DNA of 13,349 nucleotides, from the NCBI GenBank assembly GCA_015256455.1, contig JABZMB010000035.1, positions 1-13,349 on the forward strand, in the 5' to 3' direction. Source of the stretch: Solobacterium sp. GTDB lineage: Bacteria; Bacillota_I; Bacilli_A; Erysipelotrichales; Erysipelotrichaceae. This document shows, piece by piece, positions 7,649-13,349 of the stretch. The position numbers and the translations under genes were made by a program. The notes beneath the pieces were generated by a model. The model was not told the origin of the DNA, did not search any database, and was given only the letters and a program-made list of their open reading frames with translations. Position 1 is the first letter of the stretch. Every line of letters begins with the position of its first letter.

Positions 7649-8518
7649 CTAGTCCTTAAGACCACCCAAGGTCATACCTTGTGTTAAGCGTCTTTGTACA
7701 AGAATGTATAAGATCAATGTCGGCAACATAACAATCACAAGTCCTGCATACATCGGTCCATAATTAGTCGCTGCTTTCTGTGCGGACATCAGATTCTGTA
7801 ATCCTACAGGCAATGTTTTAAGTGCCTTTGTCTGCACAAGTGTTAATGAAATAATGTATTCATTCCAGAATGCCAAGAAGTTAAATAGGATAACTGTGAT
7901 AATACTTGGCTTTGCCATACGGAACATGACTCTTACCATGGTTGTAAAGTAACCACAACCATCAATTTCCGCAGCTTCTTCATACGCCTTTGGTAAAGAA
8001 CGGAAGTAGCTTGCAAGAAGATATACTGTAAATGGAATTGCTGTAGATGCGTATACAAGCGCAAGAACGAAACGGTTATTCATAAAGAACTGTAGACCGC
8101 TCTTTGCGAGTGACTTATCCCAACCATTTAACATTAAGAAGATTGGCACAACAATGTAGTTTACGTTAATAAATAAGCCAGCCATGATGAGTGTGTTAAA
8201 AAACTTTCTGCCTTTAAATTGGAATCTAGCAAGTACATATGCAGCTGGTAATGAAACCACTAGTAAGATTGCTAGAGCCATTGCAGTTACAAGTGCTGAG
8301 TTCAAGATAAAATCACCAACTTGTGCAATTTGGAAGGCATCAATAAAGTTCTGAATATTAAATCCTTGTGGTAATGCCCATGGGTTTCCATAGAACTCAG
8401 CATTTGTCTTAATTGATGCTAAGAATACCCAGGATACCGGAATGATAATGGATATCGCTAAAGAAATCAGCGCAACATATATAAAGATTTTGTATAAATC
8501 AAAATGTTTTCTCTTCAT
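7649..8518 (-). CDS. Sugar ABC transporter permease, MalG-like (CUT1)
   Basis: This 289-residue inner-membrane subunit has six predicted helices: an N-terminal one at about 10-35, then segments near 70-98, 108-130, 148-171, 203-224 and 255-278. The cytoplasmic EAA loop that docks on the ATPase is at 180-201 (EEAAEIDGCGYFTTM), with conserved Gly187; the usual Ile-x-Leu-Pro end reads RMAKP here. The C-terminus RRLTQGMTLGGLKD is the classic MalG-type tail (QRxxxxGxTxGAVKG). It forms the translocation channel together with the MalF-like protein. The start at 8518 has AGGAGG 4 nt upstream, and this SD shares bases with the preceding gene's stop. Its own stop in turn overlaps the SD of the small membrane protein gene. 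Confidence 0.95.
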   Translation of the reverse strand: MKRKHFDLYKIFIYVALISLAISIIIPVSWVFLASIKTNAEFYGNPWALPQGFNIQNFIDAFQIAQVGDFILNSALVTAMALAILLVVSLPAAYVLARFQFKGRKFFNTLIMAGLFINVNYIVVPIFLMLNGWDKSLAKSGLQFFMNNRFVLALVYASTAIPFTVYLLASYFRSLPKAYEEAAEIDGCGYFTTMVRVMFRMAKPSIITVILFNFLAFWNEYIISLTLVQTKALKTLPVGLQNLMSAQKAATNYGPMYAGLVIVMLPTLILYILVQRRLTQGMTLGGLKD

Positions 8519-8526
8519 ATTACCTC

Positions 8527-9420
8527 CTAAATCTCAATCGAATCACGATGTGTTACGCGATTGATTGCCCATGATAAGGTAAATGAAAGAATAAATACAA
8601 CTGCACCGATTGCCATACCATAGCCATAACTTGAACGATTATATGCTTGCAAGTACATATAACTGAGCACTGTTTCACTAGCTCCATCAGGACCACCACC
8701 GGTCATGACTTGCACAAACAAGAAACTCAGATTAATGGTTGAAATGACGAAGAATGTAAGTGTTGTACGGATATTGTCCCAAATCATCGGAATCGTTACC
8801 GAGAAGAATTGTTTTACTTTTCCACTACCCTCTAAAGACGCAGCTTCATACAGGTGTTCTGGTATCGTACTCATACTTGCCATATACATAACCATGTAAT
8901 AACCAATTGCCTGCCAAATTAATGCCGCAATTAACGCATATACAACTAGACCAGGATCACCAAGATACTTTGTCGTACCAGCACTACCGTTGAATAGTCC
9001 TACGAGTGAGTTTAATAACCCATTTTCAGATGGATCATAAATCGCACTGAAGATTGCAGAAATAACAACGACAGAAAGGATATTTGGAATATAGAATATG
9101 ATTCTAAAGAAGTTTTGTCCCTTTATCTTTTCACGAACCAGAATTGATGCAAATAAGATTGCGAAAGCCATCGTTACAATTGTTACTAATACGATGATCA
9201 AGATTGTATTCTGAAGAGCACGGATAAAACTCATATCTTTGAATAACAGCTGGAAATTCTTTAATCCTATAAATGTACGGTTATCACTTAAGCCACCCCA
9301 TTTAAACATCGACATCATAAACACATTTATCGTTGGATATAACATAAACAGTGTTAGTAATATCATTGCTGGAGCTAAGCATATTGTGATAAACAGCTTC
9401 TTCTCAACACTTTTTTTCAT
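8527..9420 (-). CDS. Sugar ABC transporter permease, MalF-like (CUT1)
   Basis: This inner-membrane permease starts MKKSVEKKLFITICLAPAMI and is 297 residues long from the ATG at 9420. Predicted helices are near 9-32, 72-95, 107-127, 158-181, 218-238 and 265-287. The FIGLKNFQLLF stretch after the first helix is typical of MalF-type CUT1 permeases. The EAA loop YEAASLEGSG with Gly198 is at 191-200 and ends TIP (209-211). An in-frame ATG at 9462 would add 14 residues, but it lies in the loop of the hairpin 9437-9473 and has no SD. The 9420 start has GGGAG 7 nt upstream, within a longer purine run, and is chosen. The downstream permease gene begins 8 nt after its stop. Confidence 0.95.
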   Translation of the reverse strand: MKKSVEKKLFITICLAPAMILLTLFMLYPTINVFMMSMFKWGGLSDNRTFIGLKNFQLLFKDMSFIRALQNTILIIVLVTIVTMAFAILFASILVREKIKGQNFFRIIFYIPNILSVVVISAIFSAIYDPSENGLLNSLVGLFNGSAGTTKYLGDPGLVVYALIAALIWQAIGYYMVMYMASMSTIPEHLYEAASLEGSGKVKQFFSVTIPMIWDNIRTTLTFFVISTINLSFLFVQVMTGGGPDGASETVLSYMYLQAYNRSSYGYGMAIGAVVFILSFTLSWAINRVTHRDSIEI

Positions 9421-9436
9421 TTCATTACTCCCTTCC

Positions 9437-9473
9437 TTAAAATAACGACGGCTGTCCACCATCGTTATTTTAA
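9437..9473 (-). terminator. Intercistronic hairpin between binding-protein and permease genes
   Basis: A perfect 12-bp inverted repeat (9437-9448 with 9462-9473) with a 13-nt loop lies between the binding-protein stop and the MalF-like start. As minus-strand RNA it ends UCGUUAUUUUAA, with only a short U-run, so it suits a leaky terminator or an mRNA-stabilising hairpin better than a full stop. Such elements typically allow more binding protein than permease to be made. Its arm directly abuts the permease SD. Confidence 0.6.
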
Positions 9474-9501
9474 TGAATTCTAATACTTAACAGCGAATTG
9501 A

Positions 9502-10848
9502 TTATTTGTTTGCTTCAGCAATCTGTTCAACAGCCTTCACTGTTGCGTCATACCATTCATCAACTGTCTTGGAACCATTTACGATTGAGTTTACAGTTGC
9601 GTAGAGAACACCTGTATTAGCATCAGCTACACTCACACCTTCAACGATGTTGTCCATAACTTTGAAACCTACTGCATTTGACTTAGCGCCCTTGTCATAG
9701 ATTGTGTAGTATAAACCATTTTCATCATCCTTACCGATGAACTTAGAAGCATCCTTAGTAGGCATTACAGCACCACCGTTTTCATAGAATAACTTTGTAG
9801 CTTCATCAGAGTATAAGAATGTAATGAACTTCTTAGCTAATTCTGGGTTCTTAGCTTCTTTAGGAATGAATACCTGTTCTGTAAATGCTGTAGAGTAAGC
9901 ATCGCCTGTAGCAGTTACCTTAGGTAAAGCTGTAAATCCCCATTCAAATCCATCAGCACGTGGAGCATCAGCCATTTCACCTGGTAACCATGTTCCGTTA
10001 GGAATGAATAATGCCTTGTTGTCTAAGATTAATTGTTGGTTCTTCTTGAAGTTATCGCCGTTAGCGTTAGCTACTGTTGTTGGTTCAACATACTGAGCAA
10101 GCTTGCCTACAATTTCGAATGCCTTCTTAACTTCTGGCAACTTCCAAGCGTCAACGTCATATGTCATTAACTTCGCATATACTTCTGGTCCTGCTGTTTC
10201 ATTTAATAAAGCAGAGAAGAATGCATCGAAGTAACCTGTTGTTGGGTATGTGAATAATGAGATACCTTCAGCCTTAGCCTTGTCTCCTAATTCCCACATT
10301 TCATCCCAAGTTGTTGGAACACTCCATCCCTTTTCCTTGAATAAGTGTGCGTTATAGAATAATCCACATGGGCTGTAATTGATAGGTGCTAAATATAGCT
10401 TGCCATCAGCGTATGGCTCTGTAGCTAAACCTTCATAGATACCATCAATGAGCTTATCCTTCACCTTTGTATCTTCACCTAATACTTTTTCATCAAGTAC
10501 GCTTGTAATGTCTGTTAACATCTTTTCAGCGATCATAGTGTCTGTTAAGCCACCCTTAGATCCAACTGATAAGTAAACTAAGTCAGGATATGTTCCAGCT
10601 TGAACTTCACTACGTAATGTATCAGCGATGTTCTTTTCTAAACGAAGATCAACCTTAACGCCTTCCTTTTCTTCGAAAGCCTTAACAACAGCTTCCCAAC
10701 CCTTTGTGCCATATCCGCCATCTAGACCAGAAATGTGCAATGTTGTTTCTTCACTTTCCTTCTGTGAAGAAGCAGCTTCTTTTTTACTACAGCCAATAGC
10801 ACCGACTGCAAGTAAACCAGCTAATGATAATGTCAATAACTTTTTCAT
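9502..10848 (-). CDS. Sugar ABC transporter solute-binding lipoprotein
   Basis: This 448-residue extracellular binding protein of the CUT1 (family 1) class has a lipoprotein signal peptide, MKKLLTLSLAGLLAVGAIGC, with lipidation expected at Cys20. The mature part opens with a Ser/Glu-rich linker and then the fold's first strand, LHISGLDGGYGTKGWEAVVK. Family features include SVPTTWDEMWELGDKAKAEG (around 175-195), FIPNGTWLPGEM in the central region and FITFLYSDEATKLF near the C-terminus, the usual hinge-side helix. It should capture the disaccharide outside the membrane and deliver it to the two permeases. The opening resembles amino-sugar oligosaccharide binders (NgcE-like), which suits a galactosyl-N-acetylhexosamine ligand, but that is only an impression. 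It is the first gene of the operon. Two SD-like runs precede it: GAGGA 4 nt and AGGAGG 13 nt before the ATG. Confidence 0.93.
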   Translation of the reverse strand: MKKLLTLSLAGLLAVGAIGCSKKEAASSQKESEETTLHISGLDGGYGTKGWEAVVKAFEEKEGVKVDLRLEKNIADTLRSEVQAGTYPDLVYLSVGSKGGLTDTMIAEKMLTDITSVLDEKVLGEDTKVKDKLIDGIYEGLATEPYADGKLYLAPINYSPCGLFYNAHLFKEKGWSVPTTWDEMWELGDKAKAEGISLFTYPTTGYFDAFFSALLNETAGPEVYAKLMTYDVDAWKLPEVKKAFEIVGKLAQYVEPTTVANANGDNFKKNQQLILDNKALFIPNGTWLPGEMADAPRADGFEWGFTALPKVTATGDAYSTAFTEQVFIPKEAKNPELAKKFITFLYSDEATKLFYENGGAVMPTKDASKFIGKDDENGLYYTIYDKGAKSNAVGFKVMDNIVEGVSVADANTGVLYATVNSIVNGSKTVDEWYDATVKAVEQIAEANK

Positions 10849-10889
10849 ATGTTCCTCTTTTCCTCCTAAGAAACTTATTTGATAATCTC

Positions 10890-10918
10890 AGTTTATTGGT
10901 GAAAACGCTTTCAAACAA
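10890..10918 (-). promoter_or_regulatory. Candidate promoter of the transporter-phosphorylase operon
   Basis: On the minus strand TTGTTT (10918-10913) and TAAACT (10895-10890) are spaced by exactly 17 bp, predicting a start near 10883 and a leader of about 34 nt. Both boxes are imperfect, as expected of an activator-dependent promoter. The cre site fills the spacer and the proximal AraC-type half-site ends 2 bp from the -35. Confidence 0.55.
10900..10913. promoter_or_regulatory. cre site (CcpA binding)
   Basis: TGAAAACGCTTTCA matches the catabolite-responsive-element consensus TGWAANCGNTNWCA at every position. It lies in the 17-bp spacer of the candidate operon promoter, where CcpA binding would block transcription. 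Glucose repression of the operon is therefore expected. Confidence 0.9.
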
Positions 10919-10920
10919 GA

Positions 10921-10951
10921 GATATATTGCTAAATATTATCGAAATATTGC
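10921..10951 (-). promoter_or_regulatory. Tandem AraC-type operator half-sites
   Basis: Two direct copies of a 10-bp element, written on the minus strand as GCAATATTTC (10951-10942) and GCAATATATC (10930-10921), lie 21 bp apart start to start and differ at one base. The proximal copy ends 2 bp from the candidate -35 (10913-10918). A two-turn direct repeat abutting the -35 is the arrangement of classic AraC activation sites, so the divergent regulator is the likely binder. The identity of the binder is inference. Confidence 0.6.
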
Positions 10952-10968
10952 TCTAATATATCTATTTC

Positions 10969-10978
10969 GCAATATTTC
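10969..10978 (+). promoter_or_regulatory. Third, inverted AraC-type half-site
   Basis: GCAATATTTC on the plus strand is the exact inverted partner of GAAATATTGC at 10942-10951; the 10-bp arms are separated by 17 bp. It lies directly upstream of the TATAAT at 10980-10985 that faces the regulator gene, a position suited to autorepression. Confidence 0.5.
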
Positions 10979-10979
10979 A

Positions 10980-10985
10980 TATAAT
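10980..10985 (+). promoter_or_regulatory. Candidate -10 box of the araC-type regulator gene
   Basis: A perfect TATAAT lies 38 bp before the ATG at 11024, with no recognisable -35 at 16-18 bp upstream. An alternative is the extended -10 TGGTATGAT at 11020-11028, which would place the transcript start at or next to the second in-frame ATG (11036). Confidence 0.4.
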
Positions 10986-11023
10986 CAATTAAAAATTAAG
11001 AATACCAAAATGCGTTACATGGT

Positions 11024-11872
11024 ATGATTAAAGCAATGATTACAGCTATTTCTCAAAACCAAAACGAAGATCGCTCACTAGGTAAGATCTTGTACGTTAC
11101 CCACTCCCGCTATGAGGGAGATTGGCATTCAACTCCGCACAGTCATGCATGTGCAGAGCTTTTCTATGTTATCTCTGGTGAAGGCAAATTCTTTGTCGAA
11201 GGGAAATACCTAGACATTCAAGCAGATGACCTCATTATTGTGAACTCATATATTGAACACACTGAGGTTAGTAAAGAGAATTCCCCTCTTGAATATATTG
11301 TAGCAGGTATTGAAGGCTTACACTTCCATAGTGATGATAAACGTTTCAATAGTAACTTCAGTATGCATAACTATAAAGCGTATAAGAATGATATTCTTTT
11401 CTATCTCAAAACATTACTGCATGAAATGGAACATCAAGATGAATACTCTCAACACTTAGTAAACTCCCTATTAGAGATTATGCTTATCAACATGGTACGT
11501 CGTACCAATACAACACTAAATGTATCACCAGTAAAAAAGACAACAAAAGAATGTATCTTTATTGAAAACTATATCAATGATCACTTTAAAGAAGATATCG
11601 ATTTAGACAAGCTTAGTGATTTAACATTCTTAAATAAATATTACTTAGTACATGCATTCAACCAGTATAAAGGTATTTCTCCGATGCGCTACTTGATACA
11701 GCGACGAATCTCTGAAGCAAAGTTCTTATTAGAGACTACTAGTTATAGCATGAATGATATCTCTGCTATCATTGGCTTCTCAAACCAAAACTACTTTACC
11801 TTTGCGTTTAAACGTGAAATTGGTTGTTCTCCAAGTACGTATCGTAAACAATTTCTAAAAACAAAAGACTAA
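11024..11872 (+). CDS. AraC-family transcriptional regulator with N-terminal cupin domain
   Basis: This DNA-binding regulator is 282 residues from the ATG at 11024. The N-terminal half is an AraC-type cupin sensing domain: HSTPHSHACAELFYVISGEG (35-54) carries the His-rich entry strand, and DLIIVNSYIEHTE (69-81) closes the barrel. The C-terminal 100 residues form the double helix-turn-helix; helix one region is around DLDKLSDLTFLNKYYLVHAF, and the second motif reads MNDISAIIGFSNQNYFTFAFKREIG. It diverges from the binding-protein gene across 175 bp containing three repeated half-sites, so it most likely activates the operon in response to the imported sugar or a breakdown product. The start is uncertain: neither 11024 nor the in-frame ATG at 11036 has an SD, and an in-frame stop at 10997 excludes anything far upstream. 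Confidence 0.9.
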   Translation: MIKAMITAISQNQNEDRSLGKILYVTHSRYEGDWHSTPHSHACAELFYVISGEGKFFVEGKYLDIQADDLIIVNSYIEHTEVSKENSPLEYIVAGIEGLHFHSDDKRFNSNFSMHNYKAYKNDILFYLKTLLHEMEHQDEYSQHLVNSLLEIMLINMVRRTNTTLNVSPVKKTTKECIFIENYINDHFKEDIDLDKLSDLTFLNKYYLVHAFNQYKGISPMRYLIQRRISEAKFLLETTSYSMNDISAIIGFSNQNYFTFAFKREIGCSPSTYRKQFLKTKD

Positions 11873-11884
11873 AAACATGCATAT

Positions 11885-11908
11885 AAAAAGCCGAATTCTC
11901 GGCTTTTT
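11885..11908. terminator. Bidirectional rho-independent terminator
   Basis: AAAAAGCCGA (11885-11894), the loop ATTC and TCGGCTTTTT (11899-11908) form a perfect 10-bp stem with a GC-rich core and A/T runs on both sides. It serves the plus-strand regulator gene and the minus-strand pheT, which ends at 11910. Confidence 0.93.
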
Positions 11909-11909
11909 G

Positions 11910-13349
11910 TTATGAACGTAAGTCTGCAGATAGCTTTTCTTTAAGTTTTTCAAGAATTGCATCGTGAACAGCACGTACTTCTTCATCATTCAGTGTATGA
12001 TCAGAAGCTTGGTATGTAATACGTAGAGCTACAGATTTCTTACCTGCTTCAACATGTTCTCCTTCGTAAATATCGAATACTTCTGATTTACGAACAAGCT
12101 TCTTACCTGTACTGTTAATAATCTTTAACATTTCTTCTGCTGTCACTTCTCTATCTACGACTAACGCAATATCGCGTGAGATGGATGGATAACGATCAAT
12201 CGGTACAAACTTCACCTTAGAAGCACTTGTCTCATTTACGACATCCAATGAAAGTTCCGCATATGTTACTCGCTTTAAATCATACTTCTTCGCATAGCTT
12301 GGATGTAATTCACCAAATAGACCTAATGGTTTACGGTCTAAGAGAATCTCTGCACTGCGATATGGATGGAAGTGTTCTACATCTGTTGTATTTGGACGTA
12401 CAGTAATACGTGCATCATTGAAACCACAACGATTTAACCATGTCATTAGGATTCCCTTCAAGGCATAGAAATCACCAGCTTCATTTAGCTTGTGGAGTGG
12501 ATCATTTTGTACCTTACCGTCTAATACAACTGCAAGTCTTTCTTCTTCCTTATCCTTTGCATAAACCTTAGAGATTTCAAATAACAAGTTATCTGTATTT
12601 TGATGTGCTTCATTGTATTGCACACTTGTTAATACAGAGTTTAATAAACTTGCACGAATGTACTTACGATTCTCTGACATTGGCATCGCAAGTGGGATTG
12701 CTTCACCAAGTGGAGAGAGAGCTGTCTTCATCTCTTCTTCAGAAATTAATGTATATGTAACAATTTCATTAAGACCAAAGGCCTTCAGTGTTTCGCGTAT
12801 CATACGTCTGAGTTTTTGTTTTGGTGTTAGTTGGCCAACTGTTGTAGTCATTACTGGTAATGTAGATTTCAAAGTATCAAAACCAATTAAACGTACAATT
12901 TCTTCATCGATGTCTGCACGACCTTCAATATCGACACGGTAACTTGGGATATGACATGTAATCTCATCTCCATTTACTTCTGGTTCAAAGTTTAACCATA
13001 TCAGTGTTTCTTTTACCTCATCCATTGTAAATGCTGTACCTAACAAAGCATTACAGTGAGAGAGTGTTTCCTTTACCACAACTGGCTTATAACCATCTGT
13101 ACCATAAATAACTGTTTCTTCAAATCCATCTGCACATGCATACTCTTGTAAAAGTTGTACAGAACGGTCCATAGCCTTCTGTGCAGCTAATGCCTCAATA
13201 CCCTTTGTAAAGCGCTGTGCTGCCTCAGTAATGAGATTTAAACGAATGGATGAGCGACGTACGGAAGTCTTATTGAAATGTGCCGCTTCAATAAAGATAC
13301 CTTCTGTTGTTTCATCAATCATGGATTCTTCCCCACCCATGATACCGGC
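11910..13349 (-). CDS. pheT: Phenylalanine-tRNA ligase beta subunit, C-terminal part
   Basis: The last 479 codons are present; the 5' end is beyond the right edge, and the frame is open to the final base, so the ATG at 13340 is internal. The fragment begins in the B3/4 domain with AGIMGGEES, followed by EAAHFNKTSVRRSS and AAQRFTKGIEA. The B5 domain comes next, with HIPSYRVDIEGRADIDEEIV, which holds the conserved acidic residues. The catalytic-core-like domain starts near PKQKLRRMIRETLKAFGLNE. The protein ends with the anticodon-binding FDX-ACB domain, including DRYPSISRDIALVVD and YQASDHTLNDEEV. With PheS it forms the alpha2-beta2 enzyme charging tRNA-Phe; pheS is expected upstream, outside the window. 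It ends at the terminator 11885-11908. Confidence 0.97.
   Translation of the reverse strand, partial: AGIMGGEESMIDETTEGIFIEAAHFNKTSVRRSSIRLNLITEAAQRFTKGIEALAAQKAMDRSVQLLQEYACADGFEETVIYGTDGYKPVVVKETLSHCNALLGTAFTMDEVKETLIWLNFEPEVNGDEITCHIPSYRVDIEGRADIDEEIVRLIGFDTLKSTLPVMTTTVGQLTPKQKLRRMIRETLKAFGLNEIVTYTLISEEEMKTALSPLGEAIPLAMPMSENRKYIRASLLNSVLTSVQYNEAHQNTDNLLFEISKVYAKDKEEERLAVVLDGKVQNDPLHKLNEAGDFYALKGILMTWLNRCGFNDARITVRPNTTDVEHFHPYRSAEILLDRKPLGLFGELHPSYAKKYDLKRVTYAELSLDVVNETSASKVKFVPIDRYPSISRDIALVVDREVTAEEMLKIINSTGKKLVRKSEVFDIYEGEHVEAGKKSVALRITYQASDHTLNDEEVRAVHDAILEKLKEKLSADLRS

Noticed and set aside
9421..9462. ATG at 9462 as start of the MalF-like permease
   Set aside because: It lies in the loop of the 9437-9473 hairpin without an SD. 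The 9420 start has a strong SD and begins with the basic, then hydrophobic, N-terminus expected.
10921..10978. The repeated ATATTGC elements as a CRISPR or transposon end
   Set aside because: Units are only 10 bp, mixed in orientation, AT-rich and confined to a divergent promoter region. There are no spacers, cas genes, transposase or target duplications.
10849..11023. Riboswitch or structured RNA leader upstream of the binding-protein gene
   Set aside because: The predicted leader is only about 34 nt with no conserved aptamer-like pairing; the inverted repeats lie upstream of the promoter and fit protein operators.
13338..13340. ATG at 13340 as the pheT start
   Set aside because: The frame continues to the window edge and this Met belongs to the conserved AGIMGGEES motif of the B3/4 domain.

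Overview
The window comes from a low-GC (by eye below 40%) Gram-positive bacterium, most likely a gut Bacillota. The signs are strong purine-rich Shine-Dalgarno (SD) sites, a CIRCE/HrcA operator on groESL, a consensus cre (CcpA) site, a lipoprotein solute-binding protein and a mucin/human-milk-glycan type phosphorylase. TGA serves as a stop and Trp is read from TGG, so this is not a Mollicutes code. An Erysipelotrichia-like host would fit, but the sequence alone cannot settle it.

Layout. (1) Positions 1-615: the start of groEL (cut by the window edge), groES and their promoter with a CIRCE operator, on the minus strand. (2) Positions 645-4204: a divergent plus-strand pair of polytopic membrane proteins, a PMT-like GT-C glycosyltransferase with an extracytoplasmic discoidin-like domain and a PTPS-related/YfhO-like GT-C protein. 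Their reading frames overlap by ATGA and they end at a bidirectional terminator. (3) Positions 4171-11908: a sugar-uptake and phosphorolysis module. On the minus strand, in transcription order: lipoprotein solute-binding protein, MalF-like permease, MalG-like permease, a 55-residue two-helix membrane protein, an MsmK/UgpC-type ATPase and a GH112 galactoside phosphorylase (galacto-N-biose/lacto-N-biose type). A divergent AraC-family regulator lies upstream. (4) Positions 11885-13349: a bidirectional terminator and the 3' two-thirds of pheT on the minus strand.

How it works together. The ABC system most likely imports a beta-1,3-galactosyl-N-acetylhexosamine disaccharide released from mucin or milk glycans. 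The cytoplasmic GH112 enzyme then splits it with phosphate to galactose-1-phosphate and the free amino sugar. The divergent regulatory region carries 10-bp GCAATATWTC half-sites: two direct repeats exactly 21 bp apart just upstream of a candidate -35 for the transporter operon, and one inverted copy next to a perfect TATAAT facing the regulator gene. A consensus cre sits in the spacer of the operon promoter. This reads as AraC-type activation, CcpA repression and possible autoregulation in about 100 bp.

Main points for a second look: the small membrane protein at 7473-7640, the half-site array, a 12-bp intercistronic hairpin after the binding-protein gene, a third CIRCE half-site at equal spacing over the groESL -10, and the sensory-looking domain in the PMT-like protein.
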